Shown here: piece by piece, positions 16,891 through 24,650 of the stretch
How positions within the stretch are numbered: the stretch's first letter is position 1
Layout: each line of letters begins with the position of its first letter
Assembly: GCF_023161665.1 (NCBI RefSeq)
Contig: NZ_JALNTW010000001.1
Coordinates: forward strand, 603,544 to 667,543
Source of the DNA: Shewanella sp. 1CM18E
Lineage (GTDB): Bacteria; Pseudomonadota; Gammaproteobacteria; Enterobacterales; Shewanellaceae
Direction of reading: 5' to 3'
DNA length: 64,000 nucleotides
Notes under the pieces: model-generated
What the model saw: the letters and a program-made list of their open reading frames with translations, nothing else
What the model was told of the DNA's origin: nothing
Databases searched by the model: none
Made by a program: the position numbers and the translations under genes

Positions 16891-18438
16891 TTACTTCAAA
16901 AAATCCGGCATCGCCCCTTGCTGTCTTGACGAATCCAGCTTACTAACAGCCTCAAATCGAGTTCTATCCATTAAATGTGCATAACGTTTGGTGGTCTCTA
17001 TCTGCTTGTGATTGAGCAGCTGACTGACCATGTAAATATTGCCTGTTTGCATCATCACCTTTGACGCAAAGTCATGGCGTAAGTCATACAGCCTAAAGCT
17101 TTCTATCTTTGCTTCCTTAAGCAACTTAGTCCAAGGCTTCTTAATCGTTGTTAGCTGAAAGCTAGGATTGGTCGGTGATGGAAACAGCCAAGACTCAGAA
17201 CTTGCCTTAAAGTGTTTTGCTGACTCACTATGAACCCGATGTTTGCGCCACTCAACCAGCGTGGCATAGGCAAGTTCATTCAATGGAATAAAGTTCGAGA
17301 CACCGCGTTTATCTAATGATTTTCTGATACGGAAGAATCGGTTCTCGAGATCGACATCTTGCCAGCGGGAGTTGAATAGAGTCCCTGGTCTTATTCCGGT
17401 TTCTTTGAACAAAATAATGAAAGGCGTCACATGATCTGCAAACTGGCAATCAGCCAAATCGTCAGGCTTCTGTAACCTGCGTTTTTCTCTATGCTCAATG
17501 GTTCGAATTCGTTGATCGTGCTTCATAGAGTTGCGCTGATTAATTGCATCGTAAAGCCTCAGCTCTTCGCTATCTGATAAATAACGAATGACCTGATTAT
17601 CAACTTTGATTTTCGGCAAGGTGTACAGGTCATGCTCCCTGATAACGCCCTTTTCTTTTGCTAGCTGGATGCAGGCCCTTAGGGTGCAGATGGTCTCTTT
17701 TAGCGTTGAAGGCTTAACACTCCACAAGCTTTCCCCGGCTGCCAATTGCCTCTTGGTTAGCTTACGCTCTTTAGAACGCATCCACTCACGAACCACCTCT
17801 GCCGTTATGTCAGATACAGGGCTATCGAGATACTTCTTGAAGTTGCGCTCAATCACCCTAATTTTACTCATCACCGTTTTCGGGTTTTCATAGCGTTTTG
17901 TTTCAAGGTAATCAGAATATAAAAAGGTATGTAAAGTGGTATAACAACCATCCTGCTGTAGTCCCTTCTTTTGCTTTTCAATCAGCTTAATGCCTAGATT
18001 GTTGCCAGATTTAAGTTGAGTCGCAGCTTTAACTAGCTGGCTTATGTTGTCCTTTGATAAGTCGCCTACTTTGGTGGTATTTAACTTTGCTGTTAATGCA
18101 TCTCGATATCGTAAATACACAACTGCTGCCTTAGATTCATCTTTTGGGGCTAATGTTGCTTTAGTGAGTGTCAGTTGCGCCCTATAAAATCGAACCGATA
18201 AGCCCTTCAGCTCGGTGCAATTGAGTACAAAGTATTTTGTATCACCTTGCCACCATCGCTCAATTTCATTGTGAAAGTGATCAATCGACTCTGTTGGGAA
18301 TGAAGATTCAAGGTAAGACTTAAATGCTAAAAACTTTTGATTAGGCTTAGCGGTTTTCTTGTTAAGGCGTGTTGCCGCATAACAAAGAAATTGGTCGATA
18401 GATTTGTTCGAAAAGGAAATTTGTAGATTAGTATTCAT
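16891..18438 (-). CDS. Tyrosine recombinase (island integrase)
   Basis: A 515-residue site-specific integrase. The catalytic domain (about 280-500) shows the first Arg in KETGIRPGTLFNSRW and box II YDLRHDFAS (the usual first His is Tyr here, while Arg and the following His are kept). LLNHKQIETTKRYAHL then supplies His and the nucleophilic Tyr. The N-terminal half contains the SAM-like core-binding domain. It reads away from the attachment site at 18601-18647, which it most likely uses. No excisionase gene is visible nearby. The start at 18438 has only a weak ribosome site. It probably inserts the island into tRNA-Ile2(CAU). Confidence 0.92.
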   Translation of the reverse strand: MNTNLQISFSNKSIDQFLCYAATRLNKKTAKPNQKFLAFKSYLESSFPTESIDHFHNEIERWWQGDTKYFVLNCTELKGLSVRFYRAQLTLTKATLAPKDESKAAVVYLRYRDALTAKLNTTKVGDLSKDNISQLVKAATQLKSGNNLGIKLIEKQKKGLQQDGCYTTLHTFLYSDYLETKRYENPKTVMSKIRVIERNFKKYLDSPVSDITAEVVREWMRSKERKLTKRQLAAGESLWSVKPSTLKETICTLRACIQLAKEKGVIREHDLYTLPKIKVDNQVIRYLSDSEELRLYDAINQRNSMKHDQRIRTIEHREKRRLQKPDDLADCQFADHVTPFIILFKETGIRPGTLFNSRWQDVDLENRFFRIRKSLDKRGVSNFIPLNELAYATLVEWRKHRVHSESAKHFKASSESWLFPSPTNPSFQLTTIKKPWTKLLKEAKIESFRLYDLRHDFASKVMMQTGNIYMVSQLLNHKQIETTKRYAHLMDRTRFEAVSKLDSSRQQGAMPDFLK

Positions 18439-18600
18439 CAGTATGCGTTCTCATTTCAGTGAAATTTGATCGCACACCTGTCGCACAAGAAACATGGTAA
18501 ATGATGCAAACCATTGCAAAAGTGCGACAGAGCTAAAAATTAAAGCTTAATATTATCAATAAGATAATTTACATTAATCTTCTCAAAAACAAGCTACCGG

Positions 18601-18647
18601 GACTCATAATCGTCAGGTCCACGGTTCAAGTCCGTGAGGGGCCACCA
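18601..18647 (+). other. Attachment site: 3' fragment of tRNA-Ile2(CAU)
   Basis: The 47 bases run from the anticodon loop (ACTCATAATC, anticodon CAT) through the variable region and T-arm (CACGG TTCAAGT CCGTG) to acceptor AGGGGCC and ACCA. This matches, from memory, the 3' half of the lysidine-type isoleucine tRNA of gammaproteobacteria. Sequence upstream of 18600 has no matching GGCCCCT acceptor or D-arm, so it is a non-functional duplicate left by island integration. Confidence 0.8.
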
Positions 18648-18660
18648 ATTTAAAACGAAG

Positions 18661-18686
18661 AAGCCTACCTTGTGTAGGCTTTTTTG
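18661..18686 (+). terminator. Original tRNA terminator
   Basis: Stem AAGCCTAC / GTAGGCTT with loop CTTGT is followed by a run of T. It lies 14 bases after the CCA end of the tRNA fragment, so the fragment keeps the native downstream context of the tRNA gene. Confidence 0.8.
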
Positions 18687-18884
18687 TATCTGAAGAAAAT
18701 GACATGGCTTCATATAAAAAATCATAATCGTCATCAATTCATACAGCTCAAGTCCGCGAAAATCATCAATTTTGATAAACCGCTAAAAAGTTTAAGCGAC
18801 TTTTTCATGTCTGTAATTTGGTTTAATGGTCTGTTTCACATAAGATTAAGCCCTGAATTAAATAGCAATTAAATCTATCAAATA

Positions 18885-18915
18885 AAAATGCCCGCTATCA
18901 TTTAACAGGCATTTT
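18885..18915 (-). terminator. Terminator of the ccoNOP operon
   Basis: AAAATGCC (18885-18892) pairs with GGCATTTT (18908-18915). Read on the minus strand, the stem is followed by a T-rich tail. It lies 30 bases beyond the stop of the ccoP fusion gene. Confidence 0.7.
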
Positions 18916-18944
18916 GTTCATCGTTTCATAGAGCAATGTACGAG

Positions 18945-21110
18945 TTAATCCACGCTAATATCACTATCTCTATGGTCGTACATATCTGGCGTTGTATGTA
19001 AGTTTCCGGCAAAGCCTGCTTTTTCTAACTGCTTACGCACCGCTTTCACTTGCTCAGCTGTCACCGGCTCCTTTCTATCTCCTAAGTAATGACGTACAAA
19101 GCTGATTAAATTCGCCAGCTCGGTATCGGTAAGTACATTTTGGAAACTTGTCATCGGCATAAAGTTACGTTCTTCATCCAAATAGGTTGGTGATAAGCCA
19201 CGAATGGTAACCGCTATCGTATTGAACGGATCGCTATGCATTATAATGCCGTTATTGAGCAGTGTTGGAGCGATAGGATCTCGACCTTTGCCGTCTTCAC
19301 CATGACAGGCGCCACAGGTTTCAGCGTAAAGCGCATAAGCATTAAATTGCTTGTCTGCGTAGGCTTCTTCAGTAAATCCGCTTGGATTTAGCTGTTTAGT
19401 GCCTTCAGGGATGGTGTTGTACTTATCACCAACTAATAAATAGCGAGACATAGTTTGAATGTCTTCTCGGGTCATTAAGCTGGTGCTGTTTTTAACTACA
19501 TCAGCCATGCCCGCAAACGCTGAGCCTTTTGACGAATGGCCTGTATGCAAGAAGTCTGTGAGCGATTCGATGTCCCACCGGTCTTGATAAAGCTCTTTGG
19601 CACTAATATCCGGTGCGTTCCAGCCATCAATTAAATTGCCTTGAAATATCTTCTCCGGGATCAAGGCTTGAGCAAGATTACGCGGCGTATGGCACTCACT
19701 GCAATGACCTAACCCCATTACCCAGTATTTTCCTCGTTGCCACTCTTTTAACTCTTGCTCGTCTAGCTGAACATGGTCTGGCGCCTCATAAGAAAGGGGC
19801 GCAGTATCCATAAACACTAAGTTCCAACCTAATAGTCCAGTACGAATATTCGAGGGGAAAATCATCTGGTTCTTATCATTTTGCCTTGCCACTGCAGTTA
19901 TCGATTGCAAGTAGCTCCATAAGTCTTGAGTGTCTTGCTCAGTTAGGTATTGATAAGAGGTGTATGGCATCGCGGGATACAGGTAGCCATTCTTTCCTTT
20001 GCCGTCAAACAGTGCGGCTCTGAAGTCGTCGTAATCATCACTACCAATACCTTCAGATACATGAGGAGTAATATTGGTTGAATACACGGTACCAAAAGGT
20101 GTTTTAAAAGGCAGGCCACCAGCAAAACGCTCTCCACCTTCAGAGCTATGGCAAGCAACGCAGTCACCGGCATTTATCAGGTACTCGCCTCGCTTAACCG
20201 ACTCTGGATCTAGCCCTGCTAGCTTGGCGTCATATAACAGCCTTTGCTCAGTAATATAAGCACCAACAGCTAAGATTTCATTTTCAGATAATTGCTCTTC
20301 AAACCCTGGCATTAAATTGTTGAGACCAGCTTCAATCGTGTGCTTTATTTCTTCAATACTACCGCCATGTAACCAAATAGCGTCATTTAGCAGAGGCGCA
20401 CCAATTTGGGTATTCGCTACAGTGCCGTCACCATGGCAGCTTGCACAGTACTGAGTAAAAATACCTTTACCTAGGTCAATCTTAACTTGTGGCGCATTTA
20501 AATTGCGGCGCTGCAATGAAGCAATGTAATAAGCCATTTTGGTAATTTGATCATCAGATAAAATTCCCTTCCAGCCTGGCATCGCGCCATGACGCCCCTT
20601 TTCTATCGAATGTAAAATTTCAGCTTCACTGCCACCATAAAGCCACTCATTATCAATAAGGTTGGGAAAGTGCTTTTGCCCCTGCGCATTGCGGCGATGA
20701 CATGCTGCACAATGATTTTCAAATAACGCCTGACCTGTTGCGGTAATCGTTTTATTGTTTGCGAGTGACATTAGGCTTTTGTCATTCAGCGGGGCCATCT
20801 CAATTTCGAGGTCGGTGACCGGCGAACTCAGTGCATCATCTTCTTGTTGCCAGCCCATCGTGCCTTTCCAGTTACCTAAACCTGGATACAAGACCAAGAA
20901 AACAGCTGAAATACCAAAGGCGACTAAATACGATAAAAACAGAATCCGAGGTGGCGGCGCATCATTTTCGTCAATACCGTCAAATGTATCGATGGTTTTA
21001 TCTTTATCGGCACTGTGGTTATCACGCCAATACTTAACAATGACAAGCGCCATAAAGGCTAAAAAGATAACAATGAATCCAATGACCCATATATTCCAGA
21101 AAACAGTCAT
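18945..21110 (-). CDS. ccoP: CcoP-type subunit fused to tri-haem cytochrome c (penta-haem)
   Basis: A 721-residue protein, more than twice the usual CcoP length. Residues 1-80 carry the two CcoP membrane helices (5-27 and 57-77) with the DGIDENDAPPPR linker. Five CXXCH sites bind haem c: CAACH (134), CASCH (222), CVACH (317), CSECH (470) and CGACH (599). The first two form the normal CcoP part. The last three match the tri-haem cytochrome subunit of membrane alcohol/gluconate dehydrogenases (GGLPFKTPFGTVYSTNITPH). The fusion may pass electrons from a periplasmic dehydrogenase directly into the oxidase. It is the last gene of the operon, one base after ccoO. Confidence 0.9.
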   Translation of the reverse strand: MTVFWNIWVIGFIVIFLAFMALVIVKYWRDNHSADKDKTIDTFDGIDENDAPPPRILFLSYLVAFGISAVFLVLYPGLGNWKGTMGWQQEDDALSSPVTDLEIEMAPLNDKSLMSLANNKTITATGQALFENHCAACHRRNAQGQKHFPNLIDNEWLYGGSEAEILHSIEKGRHGAMPGWKGILSDDQITKMAYYIASLQRRNLNAPQVKIDLGKGIFTQYCASCHGDGTVANTQIGAPLLNDAIWLHGGSIEEIKHTIEAGLNNLMPGFEEQLSENEILAVGAYITEQRLLYDAKLAGLDPESVKRGEYLINAGDCVACHSSEGGERFAGGLPFKTPFGTVYSTNITPHVSEGIGSDDYDDFRAALFDGKGKNGYLYPAMPYTSYQYLTEQDTQDLWSYLQSITAVARQNDKNQMIFPSNIRTGLLGWNLVFMDTAPLSYEAPDHVQLDEQELKEWQRGKYWVMGLGHCSECHTPRNLAQALIPEKIFQGNLIDGWNAPDISAKELYQDRWDIESLTDFLHTGHSSKGSAFAGMADVVKNSTSLMTREDIQTMSRYLLVGDKYNTIPEGTKQLNPSGFTEEAYADKQFNAYALYAETCGACHGEDGKGRDPIAPTLLNNGIIMHSDPFNTIAVTIRGLSPTYLDEERNFMPMTSFQNVLTDTELANLISFVRHYLGDRKEPVTAEQVKAVRKQLEKAGFAGNLHTTPDMYDHRDSDISVD

Positions 21111-21111
21111 A

Positions 21112-21732
21112 TTAACGCTCCTGATCGCTGGCAGTGTCTTGTCCTAAGCTTTGTAAGTATTGAACCAAAGCCTCCCCTTTTGTCACGCCTTTGACAGCTA
21201 AGCGCGCCTTATCGATTTCGCTGTCGGTATAAGGTACGCCCAACGTCTGTAACGCGCGCATTTTAGCCTCAATATCATCGCCGGTTAGCACTTGCTCAAA
21301 CAACCAAGGGTAAGCCGGCATCAATGAGGTTGGCAACACTTGTCTTGGATTGATGAGGTGGATCCGTTGCCACTGCTCTGAGTACTTTCGCCCTAGATTG
21401 GTTAAGTCTGGTCCGGTACGTTTTGAGCCCCACAGATTTGGAAACTCATAAATGTCATCCGCTTCTTTATTGGCCCTGCCATCTCGTTTCACTTCTGGGT
21501 CAATGTTACGTACCATCTGGGTATGACAAACATGGCAGCCCTCACTGATATAAACATCACGACCTGCGACTTGGATTGCAGTTAATGGCTTTGCTAATGA
21601 CTGTTCGCGGATTTCATCGGTTCGAACAAGGTTAGGCACGATTAACACCACAATTGAAAAGCTCGCCACTAGCACTGTAGCAACAATGAGGATCACCAAA
21701 GATTGGGTAAAGTCTTTACTTAGCATCTTCAC
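21112..21732 (-). CDS. ccoO: cbb3-type cytochrome c oxidase subunit II, mono-haem
   Basis: A 206-residue subunit with one N-terminal membrane anchor (about 11-33) and a single haem c site in SEGCHVCHTQMVR. The remaining sequence (NLWGSKRTGPDLTNLGRKYS, then LMPAYPWL with a Met ligand) follows the CcoO pattern. It faces the periplasm and carries electrons from CcoP to CcoN. Its start overlaps the end of ccoN by 17 bases, and ccoP follows after one base. No ccoQ is present between ccoO and ccoP. Confidence 0.93.
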   Translation of the reverse strand: MKMLSKDFTQSLVILIVATVLVASFSIVVLIVPNLVRTDEIREQSLAKPLTAIQVAGRDVYISEGCHVCHTQMVRNIDPEVKRDGRANKEADDIYEFPNLWGSKRTGPDLTNLGRKYSEQWQRIHLINPRQVLPTSLMPAYPWLFEQVLTGDDIEAKMRALQTLGVPYTDSEIDKARLAVKGVTKGEALVQYLQSLGQDTASDQER

Positions 21733-23125
21733 TTACCTCCAAGTTTACCGTCACTGTTTTGTAGAGATTAAACGCCATCAGTAATAGACCTAAAACAAAA
21801 CAAGCACCACCAAAGAATCGCACAAACAACCAAGGGGCTTTAAAGTCCATCGCTTCAACAAAGCTATATGCAAGAGAGCCATTCTCTTGCTGCGCAAGCC
21901 ACATATAACCCTCACCTATACCAGCGACCCACAAGGCAATTGCATATAAAGCAACACCAAGATGCGCTAACCAGAAATGCCACTTAAGTAAGCGGTTCGA
22001 CCAAAGGCCATTTTTGCCCCATAGTCGCGGAATGAAATAATAGAACACGGCAATACCAGACATCCCCACCCAACCAAGCGCTGCTGAGTGTACATGTCCA
22101 ATAATCCACTCGGTATTATGCGCAATCATGTTGAACCAACGTATTGCTAACAAGGGTCCTTCAAATGTCGCCAAGCAGTAATACAAAATCGCCGACATAA
22201 AGAACCACATGATGTAATCGGTTTTCAGCTTGGCTTTGTTTTGCAGCAAGGTCATTGCACTATTAAATGCTCCCGCCCATGACGGAAGCCACAAGATAAG
22301 TGACATCACGATACCGATGTTTTGCACCCAAACCGGCACAGATGAATAAACCAGATGATGGGTTCCGGCCCAGGTATAAAAACCAACCAGCCCCCAGAAA
22401 TGAATAATCGACAAACGATAGGAATAGATGGGTCGTTCGGCAAGCTTAGGAATAAAGTAATAGTTCATGCCAATAATACCCGCAGTGAGTAGAAAACCTA
22501 CCGCGTTATGGCCCCACCACCACTGCACTATCGCATCTTGCGCACCTGCAAATACCGAATAAGATTTCATAAAACTGGCAGGTAGAGCTAGGTTATTCAG
22601 GATAAAAATCAGCGCAATAACAATAATAAAAGCGCCAAAGAACCAGTTAGCCACAAATATGTGGTGCACTTTTCGTTTGGCTATGGTGCCGAAGAACAGC
22701 ACCGCATATAGCACCCACACAATCACGATTAAAATATCTATTGGCCACTCAAGCTCTGCGTACTCTTTACTTGTGGTATAGCCAAGAGGCAGGGTGATTA
22801 ACGCGAGGATCAGTACTAGTTGCCAGCCCCAAAATACCATCCATGACAAGCTGTGATTAAATAGTTTAGTTTGCCCGGTTCGTTGCACAATATACAGCGA
22901 GGTACCCATTAAAATATTTACGACAAAGCCATAAATAACCCCGGAAGTGTGTAACGGACGCAGTCGTCCAAATTGAATATACTCAGAATCAAAATTAAGA
23001 GCTGGCCAATAAAGTTGCGCCGCGAGCACAACACCAATAAACATGCCTGCAATCGACCATATCAATGCAGCAATAATAAAATAACGGACAACTTTTACAT
23101 CATAGAGCTCAGTACTTGCGTGCAT
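21716..23125 (-). CDS. ccoN: cbb3-type cytochrome c oxidase subunit I
   Basis: A 469-residue integral membrane haem-copper oxidase subunit with about 12 helices. Haem and CuB ligands are visible: LRPLHTSGV, QWWWGHNAVG, TWAGTHHLVYS and the HVHSAALGW pair for the two haems. It reduces oxygen to water at high affinity and pumps protons. It is the second gene of a four-gene minus-strand operon, three bases after the small cytochrome c. Assembly genes (ccoGHIS) are absent here, so they must be elsewhere if this is a functional second oxidase. Confidence 0.94.
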   Translation of the reverse strand: MHASTELYDVKVVRYFIIAALIWSIAGMFIGVVLAAQLYWPALNFDSEYIQFGRLRPLHTSGVIYGFVVNILMGTSLYIVQRTGQTKLFNHSLSWMVFWGWQLVLILALITLPLGYTTSKEYAELEWPIDILIVIVWVLYAVLFFGTIAKRKVHHIFVANWFFGAFIIVIALIFILNNLALPASFMKSYSVFAGAQDAIVQWWWGHNAVGFLLTAGIIGMNYYFIPKLAERPIYSYRLSIIHFWGLVGFYTWAGTHHLVYSSVPVWVQNIGIVMSLILWLPSWAGAFNSAMTLLQNKAKLKTDYIMWFFMSAILYYCLATFEGPLLAIRWFNMIAHNTEWIIGHVHSAALGWVGMSGIAVFYYFIPRLWGKNGLWSNRLLKWHFWLAHLGVALYAIALWVAGIGEGYMWLAQQENGSLAYSFVEAMDFKAPWLFVRFFGGACFVLGLLLMAFNLYKTVTVNLEVSEDAK

Positions 23126-23128
23126 GCC

Positions 23129-23461
23129 CTACTCCTCTTCTTTATCGGTGCCCAGAACTGAGTAATAATAAGAAATATCCTTTATGTCTTGCTCACTCAG
23201 TGCGTCCGCCTGTTGCTGCATCAAAATAGCTAAACCACTTGTTCGTTGCCGAGACTGATAGTCTTTCAATGACGAAATCAAATACCCCATTTTTTGACCT
23301 CGCAAATTGGGATAAGGATCTATGCTGGAGATCCCGTCTTTGCCGTGACAGGTCATGCATACCTTGGCCTTTTCTTTACCAATTTTGAAACTAGGCTCGT
23401 AATCAGCAAGTGTTGTTGAAGACCATAAGGTGAGGAGTATTAGTAGCAGTTGTCGGTTCAT
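23129..23461 (-). CDS. Periplasmic mono-haem cytochrome c
   Basis: A 110-residue class I cytochrome with a signal peptide (about 1-19) and one haem site CMTCHG at about 35-40. A distal Met lies in LAILMQQQADALS, and the fold is of the cytochrome c4/c553 type. It is the first gene of the ccoNOP operon (three bases before ccoN) and is a natural electron donor for the oxidase. Confidence 0.88.
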   Translation of the reverse strand: MNRQLLLILLTLWSSTTLADYEPSFKIGKEKAKVCMTCHGKDGISSIDPYPNLRGQKMGYLISSLKDYQSRQRTSGLAILMQQQADALSEQDIKDISYYYSVLGTDKEEE

Positions 23462-23785
23462 AAGCAGTCTCTTATCTTCTTGTGCACCTTATTGAAACTA
23501 GTCTGTATTATTTGAATTGCCACAATTTGCACAATTATTAAACGAATTAATCATTACGTGATGCGCTCAAAAAGAGTTCAAATTTTATTCACTTACTTCA
23601 CACCAAGGCATGAATAAACCCTCCCCCTTAATTAATAAAAGCTAAAATAATGTTTTTGATAAAGCTAAGATTAACAATAATTAAGGCTCATTTTTTTGTG
23701 AGCTTAATCAAAATTAAATCTAAAAATGTGTGGGATATTTATTTGAACGTATCAGCTTGTATCACATATTGATTAGAGGTCTTCT
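23462..23785. promoter_or_regulatory. Divergent promoter region with a CRP/FNR-like site
   Basis: This 324-base AT-rich region separates the cytochrome operon (minus) from a small plus-strand gene. A CRP-family-like dyad, TGTGA-N6-TCAAA, lies at 23697-23712; its right half is imperfect. No TTGAT-N4-ATCAA FNR box was found. Regulation by this site is a weak inference. Confidence 0.3.
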
Positions 23786-23938
23786 ATGGATTTTATTAGA
23801 CATGCGCCCGCTCTTTTTTCATTACTACTGGGAATTGCGATTGTTGAATGCAGCGTAGTTGTACTCGGGCTCAGCCTTAATCGACTGCAAGGCGTGCTAA
23901 GCAAAGCCTTCCCAAGTTTAATGGCGGAAAATCAATAA
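23786..23938 (+). CDS. Small hydrophobic protein, 50 residues
   Basis: MDFIRHAPALFSLLLGIAIV begins a 50-residue protein with one membrane-spanning or amphipathic segment (about 9-30) and a short polar tail ending SLMAENQ. A ribosome site (AGAGGT) lies eight bases upstream, and a strong terminator follows directly at 23943-23965. Both frame it as a real single-gene transcript. The family is not recognised. Confidence 0.65.
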   Translation: MDFIRHAPALFSLLLGIAIVECSVVVLGLSLNRLQGVLSKAFPSLMAENQ

Positions 23939-23942
23939 CCTT

Positions 23943-23967
23943 AAAAGTCTGCATAGCAGGCTTTTTT
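23943..23967 (+). terminator. Intrinsic terminator of the 50-residue gene
   Basis: AAAAGTCTGC (23943-23952) pairs with GCAGGCTTTT (23956-23965) around the loop ATA, with one G-U pair, followed by T residues. It starts four bases after the stop codon. Confidence 0.85.
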
Positions 23968-24140
23968 CTTATAAATTCCTTGTCACTACAACCACCAACT
24001 ATTGTCCACTCCCAGCTTGCTCCCTGTGCCCTAGCACCTATATTTAAAGTAACGGCTATTAACTCTATAAACCTGAAAATGAGTGTAACGATACGGGCTC
24101 TAATTAAGCTCTGAATAATCGGTATTTACAGGGGGATGTT

Positions 24141-24572
24141 ATGCGTAATCAATCTATTCTTTGCCCGACCGACTTTTCACCTACTGCTTCTCATGCCATT
24201 AGCTACGCCATCGAAATGGCTGAGTTTTATCATGTTAAGGTGCGACTGCTGCATGTGGTTAATAAGCCATTTGGTGATAAACACACTCGAGTGTTTGCAG
24301 AAACACCAGATGAATTAATTGAAAGAATGGAAAAGCAGGCGGCAGAGCAAATGCAAAAGTATATTGAAACTTTAGATGCCAATTTGCCAATAGAGAGTAT
24401 GATCTGCCACGGTGAGATAGTGCCCACCATATTGGCAAGTGCTAAGCAGATGAATGCTGGAATGATAGTCATCGCCAGCCATGGACGTACAGGTTTAAAT
24501 CATTTTTTAAATGCAAATACGGCAGAGAAAATCGTCAACAAAGCCTACTGCCCAGTATTAGTCGTAAAATAG
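24141..24572 (+). CDS. Universal stress protein (UspA family)
   Basis: A 143-residue single-domain USP. It opens with SILCPTDFSPTASHAISYA, ends with VIASHGRTGLNHFLNANTAEKIV and KAYCPVLVV, and has the G-X2-G nucleotide-loop start (GRTG). The Gly-Ser end of the ATP-binding motif reads Asn-Thr, so ATP binding may be weakened. The protein is cytoplasmic and usually induced by starvation, anoxia or stress. A GGGGGA ribosome site precedes the ATG. It stands next to the oxidase cluster, as USP genes often accompany respiratory genes. Confidence 0.9.
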   Translation: MRNQSILCPTDFSPTASHAISYAIEMAEFYHVKVRLLHVVNKPFGDKHTRVFAETPDELIERMEKQAAEQMQKYIETLDANLPIESMICHGEIVPTILASAKQMNAGMIVIASHGRTGLNHFLNANTAEKIVNKAYCPVLVVK

Positions 24573-24650
24573 CGTATTTGTAAGTTAGCTTTAACATAGC
24601 AGTGAAGAGTCACTCCACTGCTAGCTTTTTATCAAAGATTTTATCTAGCT

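Larger units (their letters stand above)
1..18647. mobile_element. Genomic island, right-hand part (left end outside window)
   Basis: A tyrosine-recombinase gene (16891-18438) lies about 160 bp from a 3' tRNA-Ile2 fragment (18601-18647) that has no 5' half. This is the classic distal boundary of an island inserted in the 3' part of a tRNA gene. To the left are accessory genes (LRR, J-domain, NYN, replication-relaxation-like, Hsp70 operon, helicase) and AT-rich spacers; to the right are conserved core genes. The intact tRNA and the other boundary should lie left of the window. That everything from 1 to 18600 is a single element is inference, since nested insertions cannot be excluded. Confidence 0.7.
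18439..18944. other. Island-core junction region
   Basis: This 506-base region holds the integrase promoter side, the tRNA fragment at 18601-18647 with its terminator, and the terminator of the ccoNOP operon (18885-18915). A 62-codon ORF at 18684 has no ribosome site and looks spurious. Confidence 0.6.

Noticed and set aside
18601..18647. Functional tRNA gene
   Set aside because: The 5' acceptor strand, D-arm and 5' half of the anticodon stem are missing upstream, so it is only the 3' attachment fragment.
18684..18872. 62-codon plus-strand ORF
   Set aside because: No ribosome site, AT-driven composition, placed between two terminators.
20755..21147. 130-codon ORF opposite ccoP
   Set aside because: It is an antisense shadow of a well-supported cytochrome gene with no ribosome site or domain.
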